Shown here: in pieces, positions 30,073-36,651 of the stretch | Position numbering within the stretch: position 1 is the stretch's first letter | Layout of the letters: every line of letters starts with the position of its first letter | Assembly: GCF_900177795.1 (NCBI RefSeq) | Contig: NZ_FXWJ01000005.1 | Coordinates: 186,001-250,000 of the forward strand | From: Plantibacter elymi (nom. nud.) | Lineage (GTDB): Bacteria; Actinomycetota; Actinomycetes; Actinomycetales; Microbacteriaceae | Length of the DNA stretch: 64,000 nucleotides | Direction: 5' to 3' | Program-made: the position numbers and the translations under genes | The notes under the pieces: generated by a model | What the model was told of the DNA's origin: nothing | Seen by the model: only the letters and a program-made list of their open reading frames with translations | The model's database searches: none

Positions 30073-30573
30073 TCACGGCTTCGAGATCCCCTCGGGGTCG
30101 GGCCCCCGACCTGCACGGAGCAGGACGCCGACGAGCATCGCGATGCCGATCAGGAGACTCGCGCCGGTCAGCACGACACCGATGCCGACGACGGAGGTCC
30201 CCGGCCCGTCGTAACCCTCGAGTACCGCCGTGCCGGGATCGTCCGCTCGATAGATCACGGTGACGACGTCGCCGACGGCGGGTTTGCCGTCGAGGGGCCA
30301 GTCCGCCCAGACGCGCTGCTCCGTACCGTCGGGTGCCAGGTAGTCGGTCCTGAACCGGTGGTCCGACGCCTGCCTGCCGTCATCCACCTCGGTGACCGTC
30401 CCACTCGTCCGCTCCCCGTTCTGCAACAGGTCACTGTCGGCAGCCATCATGAAGGAACCGACGACCACAGCCACCGGACCGGCCAACAGCATCAGGACGA
30501 TCGCCACCGTCTGGAACACCCTGCTGTGCAGGAAGCCCCGTGTGTCGCCCGTCGCGCGCTTGCTTGCCGTCAT
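30073..30573 (-). CDS. DUF3592-like membrane protein
   Basis: A 166-residue protein with one transmembrane helix near each end (VFQTVAIVLMLLAGPVAVVVGSF and VVGIGVVLTGASLLIGIAMLVGVLL). Between them an extracytoplasmic beta-rich domain (GTVTEVDDG... VTVIYRADDPGTAVLEG) is typical of DUF3592. The role is unknown. It is last of three leftward genes encoding membrane proteins (30073-31820) with short gaps of 34 and 82 bases, probably one operon. Confidence 0.75.
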   Translation of the reverse strand: MTASKRATGDTRGFLHSRVFQTVAIVLMLLAGPVAVVVGSFMMAADSDLLQNGERTSGTVTEVDDGRQASDHRFRTDYLAPDGTEQRVWADWPLDGKPAVGDVVTVIYRADDPGTAVLEGYDGPGTSVVGIGVVLTGASLLIGIAMLVGVLLRAGRGPDPEGISKP

Positions 30574-30607
30574 CAGTGCACCACCGTCCCGCTTCGAAGC
30601 TCCTGCA

Positions 30608-31159
30608 TCAGTGGTTCCCAGTGAGGGAAAGACTCAGCATGATGATGGCGGGCACGATCAGGCCGATCGCGACGCCACCGGCCGCCGCCCAGAGCCCGAT
30701 GCTGACGTGAGGGCTCATGCGAGGACGCAGACCGAGTTCCTCGCCGATCTCCTTGATGCGCGCGCGTTCGTTCTCGGGACTGAACGCGATCTCGAACCCG
30801 CCGGGGGAGGTCCCGAGCATGATGACCCTGCCGTAGCGGACCCGGCCGGACTGCCAGGAGAACGACCAGGAGAGGCGCGGCACGAAGCCGGAGACACCAG
30901 CCGACCAGCTCATCCGCTTGACCGTGTCGGTGATGCTGAACCGCTGACGTCGCTCATCGACCCGCACGGTGTAGGTGATGCTGTCGGACACCTCGTTCAG
31001 CTGCAGGACGTTCCACCAGCGGGCGTCGGCGAGGTCGTATCCGACCTGGAACCCGTCGGGGAGGCGGGTGACGATGAACGGGGTGTTCTGCAGCTCGGCC
31101 TCGACGGCCCACTGGTAGTCCTGCAGCACGCCCGTCGGCGCAACGTCGGTTCCACTCAC
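30608..31159 (-). CDS. Uncharacterised protein with C-terminal membrane anchor
   Basis: No family is recognised. The 183-residue product has a soluble N-terminal part (beta-rich with TYTVRVDERRQRFSITDTV and RVIMLGTSPGGFEIAFSPENE) and one C-terminal transmembrane helix (IGLWAAAGGVAIGLIVPAIIMLSL). It may bind membranes or cell wall from the cytosolic side. GTG at 31159 was chosen as the first start with protein-like sequence; no clear ribosome site. Middle gene of the three-gene membrane-protein set. Confidence 0.6.
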   Translation of the reverse strand: MSGTDVAPTGVLQDYQWAVEAELQNTPFIVTRLPDGFQVGYDLADARWWNVLQLNEVSDSITYTVRVDERRQRFSITDTVKRMSWSAGVSGFVPRLSWSFSWQSGRVRYGRVIMLGTSPGGFEIAFSPENERARIKEIGEELGLRPRMSPHVSIGLWAAAGGVAIGLIVPAIIMLSLSLTGNH

Positions 31160-31241
31160 GGACTCAGTATGGCAACGCGGCGAGAGTCCGCGACGATCGT
31201 CGGATGGGCAGTGCTCCCCATCGCGCACTGGCCCCGAACGG

Positions 31242-31820
31242 TCATCGCTCCCAGATGCGACGGTAACCGGGCATGAAGGCGATCATCGCCGCGAGCAGGG
31301 TGCCGAGATTGAGGAGTGGCAGGGCAGGTCCGATGGTCCAGGGCGAGTCGGCATAGACCCCCATCAGCATCACCATCCAGGCGCCGATGTTGCCGAGGAT
31401 GAGCACGATGATGAAGGTGACCGCAGTCGCTCCCGCTCGCGACGAGACCCGCTTGCCCGCGAGCATCGGCGCGGTGCAGATCGTGCCGATGATCACCACG
31501 ATGAGCACCAGGAACGCACTCGCGAACAGGATCGAGGCGGCCTCCGGGTCGCCGTCGTCGTCACGATCGGCGAATCCCGCGAGGAAGAAGAACAGGTTGA
31601 AGGCCTCGGGGTCCTCATCCGTCTTCGTCTGGTTCGCGTAGGGGACGAACAGCGAGAGGATGAGCGCGATCTCGAGCAGCAGCATCGGGACCGAGATCAG
31701 GATCGACTCGATGCCCGCCACGCGCTCCTCGAGCCGGGTGCGCGCCGCCTGGGCGGCGACCGACTCGGTCGCGGTCGCTGGGCTCTGCTTCGCTGACCCC
31801 TGTTTCACTGGTTCACTCAT
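31242..31820 (-). CDS. Uncharacterised four-helix membrane protein
   Basis: A 192-residue protein with a charged Ala/Thr-rich N-terminal tail and about four transmembrane helices (ILISVPMLLLEIALILSLF, ILFASAFLVLIVVIIGTIC, TAVTFIIVLILGNIGAWMVML, PLLNLGTLLAAMIAFM). An acidic loop (FADRDDDGDPEA) separates the first two. No family is recognised. First gene of the set with 30608-31159 and 30073-30573. Confidence 0.65.
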   Translation of the reverse strand: MSEPVKQGSAKQSPATATESVAAQAARTRLEERVAGIESILISVPMLLLEIALILSLFVPYANQTKTDEDPEAFNLFFFLAGFADRDDDGDPEAASILFASAFLVLIVVIIGTICTAPMLAGKRVSSRAGATAVTFIIVLILGNIGAWMVMLMGVYADSPWTIGPALPLLNLGTLLAAMIAFMPGYRRIWER

Positions 31821-31951
31821 CGCTGACCCCCGGATCGGGAGTCGGGCTCAGGCGTGCCCGACTCGGCTGCCGTGGAGGCGAGCGACCGGTTGCGCCCTCG
31901 ACCTCCGACGTGGTCATGGTAGCCGCGATGGGCCGACCATGCCGGATGGCG

Positions 31952-32350
31952 TCAGGCGGCGTCCAGCTCGGCCGGAAGCTCCTCGCGCAGCGCAGGGCAG
32001 TGCTCTGGTGTCGGGTGGAGGGTGATGTCGATGACCGCTTCCAAGCGGGCGCGTGCTGCTTCGAGGTCGGCCATCTGCGCGGTGATGCGGTCGCGTTCGG
32101 TCCGAAGCAGCTCCAGGGACTCCGGCGTCGCGACTCCCGCATCGACGCAGGGGAGCAGCTGGACGATCGTGCGGCTCGGCAGTCCGGCCGCGAAGAGCTG
32201 CTGCACGAGCTCGACGCGTTCCACCGCTGCCCGATCGTAGGTCCGCTGGCCACTCGTCGTGCGGGTGGCGGTGAGCAGCCCCTGCTCCTCGTAATACCGG
32301 AGCGAGCGGACGCTCACCCCGGTCCGAGCCGCGAGATCTCCGATGCGCAT
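31952..32350 (-). CDS. MerR-family transcriptional regulator
   Basis: A 132-residue regulator with the MerR winged helix at the very N-terminus (MRIGDLAARTGVSVRSLRYYEEQGLL), a coiled-coil dimerisation helix, and a short C-terminal tail. Cys is present in PCVDAG and EHCPAL but not in a known metal-site pattern, so the inducer may be a small molecule. ATG at 32350 has GGAAG upstream and starts the fold. It is divergent from the short-chain dehydrogenase, which it very likely controls through the palindrome between them. Confidence 0.9.
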   Translation of the reverse strand: MRIGDLAARTGVSVRSLRYYEEQGLLTATRTTSGQRTYDRAAVERVELVQQLFAAGLPSRTIVQLLPCVDAGVATPESLELLRTERDRITAQMADLEAARARLEAVIDITLHPTPEHCPALREELPAELDAA

Positions 32351-32368
32351 CGAGCTTCCGTTCCTGGC

Positions 32369-32400
32369 TTGCACCTGACATTGATGTGAGGTCTTAGCCT
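32369..32400 (+). promoter_or_regulatory. MerR-type promoter with operator, drives the short-chain dehydrogenase
   Basis: TTGCAC (32369-32374) and TAGCCT (32395-32400) are separated by 20 bases, the over-long spacer typical of MerR-activated promoters. The spacer is covered by a palindrome, ACCTGACAT-TG-ATGTGAGGT (32373-32392), with one mismatched pair. Confidence 0.75.
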
Positions 32401-32442
32401 AACCAGGCTGCTGTGGGATCGCCCCACACGCGGAAGGGAATC

Positions 32443-33144
32443 ATGGACATCGCAGGATCCGTCGCACTCGTCACCGGCTCGAACAGGGGCATCGGACGCA
32501 GGTTCGTCGTGCAGCTGCTCGAGCGCGGGGCCTCGAAGGTGTATGCCACCGCACGGCGCCCGGAACTCGTCGACATCCCGGGTGTGGAGGTGCTGCAGCT
32601 CGACATCACCGATCAAGCGTCCGTCGATGCGGCGGCCGAGATCGCGACCGACGTCACCCTGCTCATCAACAACGCCGGGATCGCCACGCAGGGCTCGATG
32701 CTGACCGACGACCTCGCGAACGCCCGGCGGGAGATGGACACGCACTACTGGGGCAACCTCGCCATGGTGCGTGCGTTCGCGCCGGTGATCGAGGCGAACG
32801 GCGGAGGGGCGATCGTCAACGTGCTCTCCGCCCTGAGCTGGTTCGCGCATCCCGGCTCCGGCGGATACGCCGCGGCAAAGGCGGCGGAGTGGAACATGAC
32901 GAACGCGGTCCGCTTGGAACTCGCCCCGAAGGGTGTCACGGTGCAGGGGCTCCACCTCGGGGCCGCCGACACCGACATCATGGCCGGTTACGACGGCCCG
33001 ATGGTCGACCCCGCGGACGTCGCGCGGGCCAGCCTCGACGGCGTCGCAGGCGGCGCTTCCGAGGTCGTCGTCGACGAGTGGAGTGCCATGGTCAAGGCGT
33101 CGCTCGCCCATGACCCGGACGCGTTCTACGCACAGTTCGCCTGA
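32443..33144 (+). CDS. Short-chain dehydrogenase/reductase
   Basis: Classical SDR of 233 residues: NAD(P)-binding TGSNRGIG near the N-terminus, NNAG, and a catalytic Ser...YxxxK region in which YAAAK follows VLSALSWFAHPGSGG. The substrate is unknown. It is controlled, by arrangement, by the divergent MerR regulator; such MerR/SDR pairs often answer to small electrophiles or drugs. ATG at 32443 follows GGAAGGG. A strong bidirectional hairpin follows the gene at 33191. Confidence 0.9.
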   Translation: MDIAGSVALVTGSNRGIGRRFVVQLLERGASKVYATARRPELVDIPGVEVLQLDITDQASVDAAAEIATDVTLLINNAGIATQGSMLTDDLANARREMDTHYWGNLAMVRAFAPVIEANGGGAIVNVLSALSWFAHPGSGGYAAAKAAEWNMTNAVRLELAPKGVTVQGLHLGAADTDIMAGYDGPMVDPADVARASLDGVAGGASEVVVDEWSAMVKASLAHDPDAFYAQFA

Positions 33145-33190
33145 GCATGGAGCCTGGGCGCTGTGCACGGGACGTGCACGGTGCAGAATG

Positions 33191-33233
33191 GAGGAAGCCC
33201 CCGAGCAGTTACGGTCTGCTCGGGGGCTTCCTC
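33191..33233. terminator. Bidirectional terminator between the dehydrogenase and endolysin 1
   Basis: Perfect 18-bp stem (33191-33208 with 33216-33233), 7-base loop TTACGGT. Its central part, CCCCCGAGCAG-loop-CTGCTCGGGGG, is repeated exactly at 33966-33994. Confidence 0.9.
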
Positions 33234-33245
33234 ATGTTTGCGCGG

Positions 33246-33935
33246 CTACCGCGCGGCCGCGACGAGGTCGGCGATGCGCTGGCCTCGGGCGTTCGCCTCG
33301 GCGACGAGCGTCTTCACCTGGTCCTCGGTCAGGCCGGCGACCTGTCCGTAGGCCTTCGTGTTGGCGGCGATGGACGACCCCTGGACGCCGCTGGTGGACG
33401 TGTACATGGTGCCGAACGTCTCACTGACGAGCGCGATGGTGCCGCCCGGCACACTGATGATCTTGGGCATGTCTGACTCCTTGAATGGTTGGACTGGATC
33501 GTCGCCGTTCAGGCGAGCGTTGATGAACCGATACGGATCGGTGGTGACGCCGATGTCGGCGTTGTTCCACGTGCCGTCCGCGGTGAAGGTGATGGTGAGG
33601 TGCAGATGGGCTCCGCTGGAAGCGGATCCGGTGTTCCCGACGACACCGACGGGTTCACCACGGACGATCGCTGCGCCGACCTGGTGCGGTGAGGCGGTCG
33701 CCAGGTGCGAGTAGCCCGAGTACATCCCGTCGGGGTGGGCGATGACCAGGACGTTGCCCAGGGCCGCGTTCCAGCGGTTGGCGGAGACGACGCCGACGGC
33801 GACCGCCGGGATCGTGGCTCCGGCGCCGGGCTGGTAGTCCAGCCCGCGGTGCGGTTGGGTCCGCCCGCCGGCCATGGATCCCCAGCCGTCGGCGAGGTCG
33901 ATCTGAGCGAACGGGTGCTGATACTTGAGAACCAT
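33246..33935 (-). CDS. Phage-type M23 endolysin 1
   Basis: A 229-residue peptidase with no signal peptide, as expected for a lysin released through a holin. The M23 domain fills residues 1-155, with zinc ligands in HRGLDYQPG (HxxxD) and HLHLTI. The C-terminal part (MPKIISVPGGTIALVSETFG...) differs from its neighbour and may bind cell wall. The start is ATG at 33935, after a near-perfect AAAGGAG site shared with endolysin 2. The two N-terminal domains are about 60-65% identical by eye, so this is an old tandem duplication. A terminator-like hairpin follows each copy. Confidence 0.85.
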   Translation of the reverse strand: MVLKYQHPFAQIDLADGWGSMAGGRTQPHRGLDYQPGAGATIPAVAVGVVSANRWNAALGNVLVIAHPDGMYSGYSHLATASPHQVGAAIVRGEPVGVVGNTGSASSGAHLHLTITFTADGTWNNADIGVTTDPYRFINARLNGDDPVQPFKESDMPKIISVPGGTIALVSETFGTMYTSTSGVQGSSIAANTKAYGQVAGLTEDQVKTLVAEANARGQRIADLVAAAR

Positions 33936-33961
33936 GAGGCTCCTTTCGTGGTGCCGATGGG

Positions 33962-33998
33962 GATGCCCCCGAGCAGTTACGGTCTGCTCGGGGGCATC
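33962..33998 (-). terminator. Hairpin between the two endolysin genes
   Basis: A 15-bp perfect stem with loop TTACGGT, just after the endolysin 2 stop and before endolysin 1. It shares a 29-base identical core with the hairpin at 33191 and may reduce read-through to endolysin 1. Confidence 0.75.
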
Positions 33999-34009
33999 GG
34001 GGCGCGTCG

Positions 34010-34786
34010 CTAGGAGAAGTCGCCGGTCTTGGTGCCGGGGTAGCTCTTCCAGAACGCCGTCCACTGCGCGGCCGTGACCTGAGCGCCGAATCGATCGCGC
34101 GGGTCCTGGAATTCGGTGTTCGTCGGCGAGAGCCCGTAGATCACCACATGCGCCCGAACGGCACTGTTGATGTCGGTCTTGTCAGTCAGTGCGACTGCCT
34201 GACCACCCGGGTAGAGGAGCGCAGTGCGCACCTTTCCGGTCGTCTTCTCGGTCTCGTAATCGCGAACGATTGCTGCGTCTCGGTTTGCTGCCATGTCGTC
34301 GAGTTCTTCCTGTGTTGGGGCGGAAGGTCCGCCGGTGTTGCCTGGGTCGTCGCCGTTGAGGCGAGCATTGATGAATGCGTACGGGTCGACGGTGACGTTG
34401 ATGTCGCCGTTGTTCCATGTCCCGTCCGCGGTGTAGGTGATGGTGAGGTGCAGATGTGGGGCCTTCGACGCCGTGCCGGTGCTCCCGACGTAGCCGACGT
34501 GCTGGCCCCGTGTGATCGCCGCCCCCAGCGAATGCGGCGACGGGTCACGCATGTGCGAGTATCCCGAGTACATGCCATCCGGATGAGCGATCACGAGGAC
34601 GTGGCCGAGTGCCGAGTTCCAGTCGTTGTACGACACCGTCCCGGTGGCCACTGCGGGAATCGACGCGTTGGCACCTGGTTGGTAGTCGACGCCTCGATGA
34701 GCCTGTTTACGGCCGCCCGCCCACGAGTTCCAGCCGTCAGTCGCCTGATCCGTCTGCGCGAACGGTTGCTGATACTTCAGAACCAT
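34010..34786 (-). CDS. Phage-type M23 endolysin 2
   Basis: A 258-residue peptidase starting MVLKYQQPFAQ, closely like endolysin 1. M23 zinc motifs are HRGVDYQPG and HLHLTI. After a Gly/Pro-rich linker (DDPGNTGGPSAPTQEE), the C-terminal module (about residues 165-258, ending WTAFWKSYPGTKTGDFS) is unlike that of endolysin 1. No signal peptide is seen. ATG at 34786 follows AAAGGAGG. A promoter with an SOS box lies directly upstream, so expression should rise on DNA damage. Lysins of this type are known from actinobacterial phages. Confidence 0.85.
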   Translation of the reverse strand: MVLKYQQPFAQTDQATDGWNSWAGGRKQAHRGVDYQPGANASIPAVATGTVSYNDWNSALGHVLVIAHPDGMYSGYSHMRDPSPHSLGAAITRGQHVGYVGSTGTASKAPHLHLTITYTADGTWNNGDINVTVDPYAFINARLNGDDPGNTGGPSAPTQEELDDMAANRDAAIVRDYETEKTTGKVRTALLYPGGQAVALTDKTDINSAVRAHVVIYGLSPTNTEFQDPRDRFGAQVTAAQWTAFWKSYPGTKTGDFS

Positions 34787-34828
34787 GAGCCCTCCTTTCT
34801 GTTTCGTGGAGGAAGTGTCCTCCGACAT

Positions 34829-34844
34829 TCGAACGTGTGTTCGA
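34829..34844 (-). promoter_or_regulatory. LexA (SOS) box in front of endolysin 2
   Basis: TCGAACGTGTGTTCGA, a perfect palindrome matching the actinobacterial/Gram-positive SOS consensus CGAAC-N4-GTTCG. It lies five bases downstream of a -10 element, the position where LexA would block transcription start. Confidence 0.85.
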
Positions 34845-34849
34845 GAGAG

Positions 34850-34878
34850 ACTCTACGACCATCTCGTCATCTTGTCCA
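34850..34878 (-). promoter_or_regulatory. Promoter of the endolysin genes
   Basis: On the minus strand TGGACA (34878-34873), 17 bases, TAGAGT (34855-34850), immediately followed by the SOS box. It lies in an AT-richer gap between the holin stop and the endolysin 2 start. Confidence 0.6.
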
Positions 34879-34896
34879 GTTCATTTTGCCGATTCA

Positions 34897-35277
34897 TCAT
34901 GAAATTCTTTCTTCAGCGACAGATTCGACGTCTGAATCGAGTCGAGCATGGCGCGGTGTGGATCCTGCGCTCAGTCTCGTCAGGAACCCGTTCACGCCGG
35001 GGATCGCCATGATCCGGGCCAGTGCTGCGGCGATCGCCGCCGTCGTGGCCACGGCTGCCGCCGCCCAGGCGTAGACGTCGTCCGGGAGGAGTTCCCGGAT
35101 CGCCTCCAGGAGCTGTGGCGCGATGATGCTCGCGGTGGTGATGCACGCCACCGAACTCAGGATCACGGCCGCAGTCGTCTGGATCACGGTGCGGATGATC
35201 CGCTGTGCCGGAAACGGAACGGGCGGTGGGGTCGGTGGCGTGGGTGGTGGTTCGGGAGCGGGCCGGTGTTCGGTCAT
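34897..35277 (-). CDS. Holin-like small membrane protein
   Basis: A 126-residue protein with a Pro-rich N-terminal tail, a first hydrophobic helix at about 28-53 (RTVIQTTAAVILSSVACITT), a second at about 69-92 (YAWAAAAVATTAAIAAALAR), and a charged C-terminal end (RHARLDSDVESVAEERIS). Size, two helices, and position directly upstream of two endolysins are those of phage holins. No sequence family is claimed. The start is ATG at 35277 after GAGGAGG. It is divergent from the XRE regulator. Confidence 0.7.
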   Translation of the reverse strand: MTEHRPAPEPPPTPPTPPPVPFPAQRIIRTVIQTTAAVILSSVACITTASIIAPQLLEAIRELLPDDVYAWAAAAVATTAAIAAALARIMAIPGVNGFLTRLSAGSTPRHARLDSDVESVAEERIS

Positions 35278-35360
35278 GGTGCCTCCTCAGGCGTCGTGGG
35301 TGGTGATGGACGACCTGGATGGTTTCCAGAAGTTGTCTCATCTGGCATCATTCAGGTCGG

Positions 35361-35375
35361 AGGTGACACTATAGA
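35361..35375 (+). promoter_or_regulatory. Sequence identical to the core of the phage SP6 promoter; also a possible host -10
   Basis: AGGTGACACTATAGA (15 bases) equals positions -13 to +2 of the phage SP6 RNA polymerase promoter. TATAGA (35370-35375) could simply be a host -10 element for the rightward XRE gene. TATAGT on the other strand could serve the holin gene. Confidence 0.4.
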
Positions 35376-35383
35376 GCGCATGG

Positions 35384-35417
35384 GACAGGTTTTCTGCCGC
35401 TCACGACAGGGTTTCTG
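35384..35417 (+). promoter_or_regulatory. Direct-repeat operator candidate of the XRE regulator
   Basis: GACAGGTTTTCTG (35384-35396) and GACAGGGTTTCTG (35405-35417) differ by one base. They start 21 bases apart, two turns of DNA, just ahead of the XRE gene start. Confidence 0.55.
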
Positions 35418-35431
35418 GCTACGATCGAAGC

Positions 35432-35875
35432 GTGAACGCAGCAGAGGCGATGGTCAATCAGGCGTTGGCGGACGAACTCGTCGCCGCCTACAAGCGGCGA
35501 CGCATGAATCAGCGCGCCCTGGCTGAGGCGACGGGGATGAGTCCGACGACGCTGCAACGTGTCCTCGCCGGTCGCAGCGAGATCAGTGGCCCGACCTTCG
35601 TCACGCTCTGCGCGGCGACCGGCGCCGATCCGGTGCGCCTCCTGGCCGACGCGCTGCAAGCCGTCGGGGGGATGAGTCGGATCGAGGCCGAACTGCGGGC
35701 GAGCGACGACGAGCGTGTGGCTCCGGTGTCGGACACCACTGCTACGAATGACGAGCTGGATCGCAGACGCCGGCAGAGGGAAGCTGCGTCGTGGACGACG
35801 GAGCAGTTGGAGGGGGAACGTGGGGCGGCAATCACCGATGGAGAACTGGAGCAACCCGAGCCGGAAGCCCCGTGA
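35432..35875 (+). CDS. XRE-family (Cro/CI-type) regulator
   Basis: A 147-residue protein with a helix-turn-helix at about residues 13-65 (LADELVAAYKRRRMNQRALAEATGMSPTTLQRVLAGRSEISG) and a charged, probably flexible C-terminal half. This resembles short phage-type repressors that lack a LexA-like autocleavage domain and are instead cut by an ImmA partner. GTG at 35432. Its 3' end overlaps the ImmA-like gene by 38 bases in another frame. It is divergent from the holin gene, with a direct repeat in between. Confidence 0.85.
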   Translation: MNAAEAMVNQALADELVAAYKRRRMNQRALAEATGMSPTTLQRVLAGRSEISGPTFVTLCAATGADPVRLLADALQAVGGMSRIEAELRASDDERVAPVSDTTATNDELDRRRRQREAASWTTEQLEGERGAAITDGELEQPEPEAP

Positions 35876-36266
35876 GCGTGGGCGCGCCTACGACCCGTAT
35901 GCGCACGCGGAGGAGCTCGGTCTCGCCGTGATCTTCCGGCCCCTTCGGGTGTCCCATGAGCGCTGGCTGCCGTCCGCGCACACGATCGTCATCCAGGAGT
36001 CGCTCCGGTCCGTCCACCGGCGGAACGCCCTCGCGCACGGCATCGCGCACTGCGTGCTCGGCCACGAGGACGACCGACCGAAGCACGAGGTGCAGGCCGA
36101 CCGCTTCGCCGCGTCGAACCTCATCGACCTCGACGAGTTCCGGGCCATCGCGCGTTGGGCGCCGGACCTCGAGCATCTCGTCGCGGAACTCGGCGTCACG
36201 AAGCGTCTGGCCCGGGCGTTCGTCGCGCAGCATGCGGACCTGGCCCAGCACGCCGACCTCGCGTAG
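35838..36266 (+). CDS. ImmA/IrrE-like protein lacking the catalytic Glu
   Basis: A 142-residue protein of the ImmA/IrrE metallopeptidase type, which in phages and ICEBs1 destroys the partner XRE repressor. The zinc region reads NALAHGIAHCVLGHE: both histidines are present, but the usual HExxH glutamate is Gly. The third-ligand region (KHEVQADRFAASNLI) is kept. It may be inactive as a protease or act by binding. The last residues repeat AQHADL. ATG at 35838 lies inside the XRE gene, so the pair is co-translated. Confidence 0.75.
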   Translation: MENWSNPSRKPRERGRAYDPYAHAEELGLAVIFRPLRVSHERWLPSAHTIVIQESLRSVHRRNALAHGIAHCVLGHEDDRPKHEVQADRFAASNLIDLDEFRAIARWAPDLEHLVAELGVTKRLARAFVAQHADLAQHADLA

Positions 36267-36287
36267 CGGCGCGCGCATACTGGGACC

Positions 36288-36593
36288 ATGACCGACGAAG
36301 CCGCACCGGACCCGACGCCTGCGGCAGCCGTGGACGACGACCTCCTGGAGTCGACGATGCTGGACCTGCTGGGGAAGCGGGCCGCGACCTCGTCCATCTG
36401 TCCGTCCGACGTCGCGCGAGCCGTCGGCGGCGACGATTGGCGAGCGCTGATGGACGACACCCGTCGGGTCGCCTGGCGCCTGGTCGACGAAGGCCGGGTG
36501 CGGATCACGCAGGGCGACGAGGCGGTCGACCGCGCGACGGTCCGCGGACCCATCCGGATCCGATGGGCCAAGGACATCGGCGACGAGCAGTAA
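36288..36593 (+). CDS. DUF3253 protein
   Basis: A 101-residue protein matching the DUF3253 pattern: an N-terminal helix, CPSDVARAVGGDDWRALMDDTRRVAWRLVDEGRVRITQGDEAV, and RGPIRIR at the end. This is a small winged-helix-like fold of unknown role. It begins 21 bases after the ImmA-like gene but is a common chromosomal family, so it probably marks the right edge of the phage-like insert. ATG start. Confidence 0.85.
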   Translation: MTDEAAPDPTPAAAVDDDLLESTMLDLLGKRAATSSICPSDVARAVGGDDWRALMDDTRRVAWRLVDEGRVRITQGDEAVDRATVRGPIRIRWAKDIGDEQ

Positions 36594-36651
36594 GCCCCAT
36601 GTCGCGGTGAAGGCCGGAGGAGCTCGGTCCGGCGCCGGTTAGGCTTGAGAC

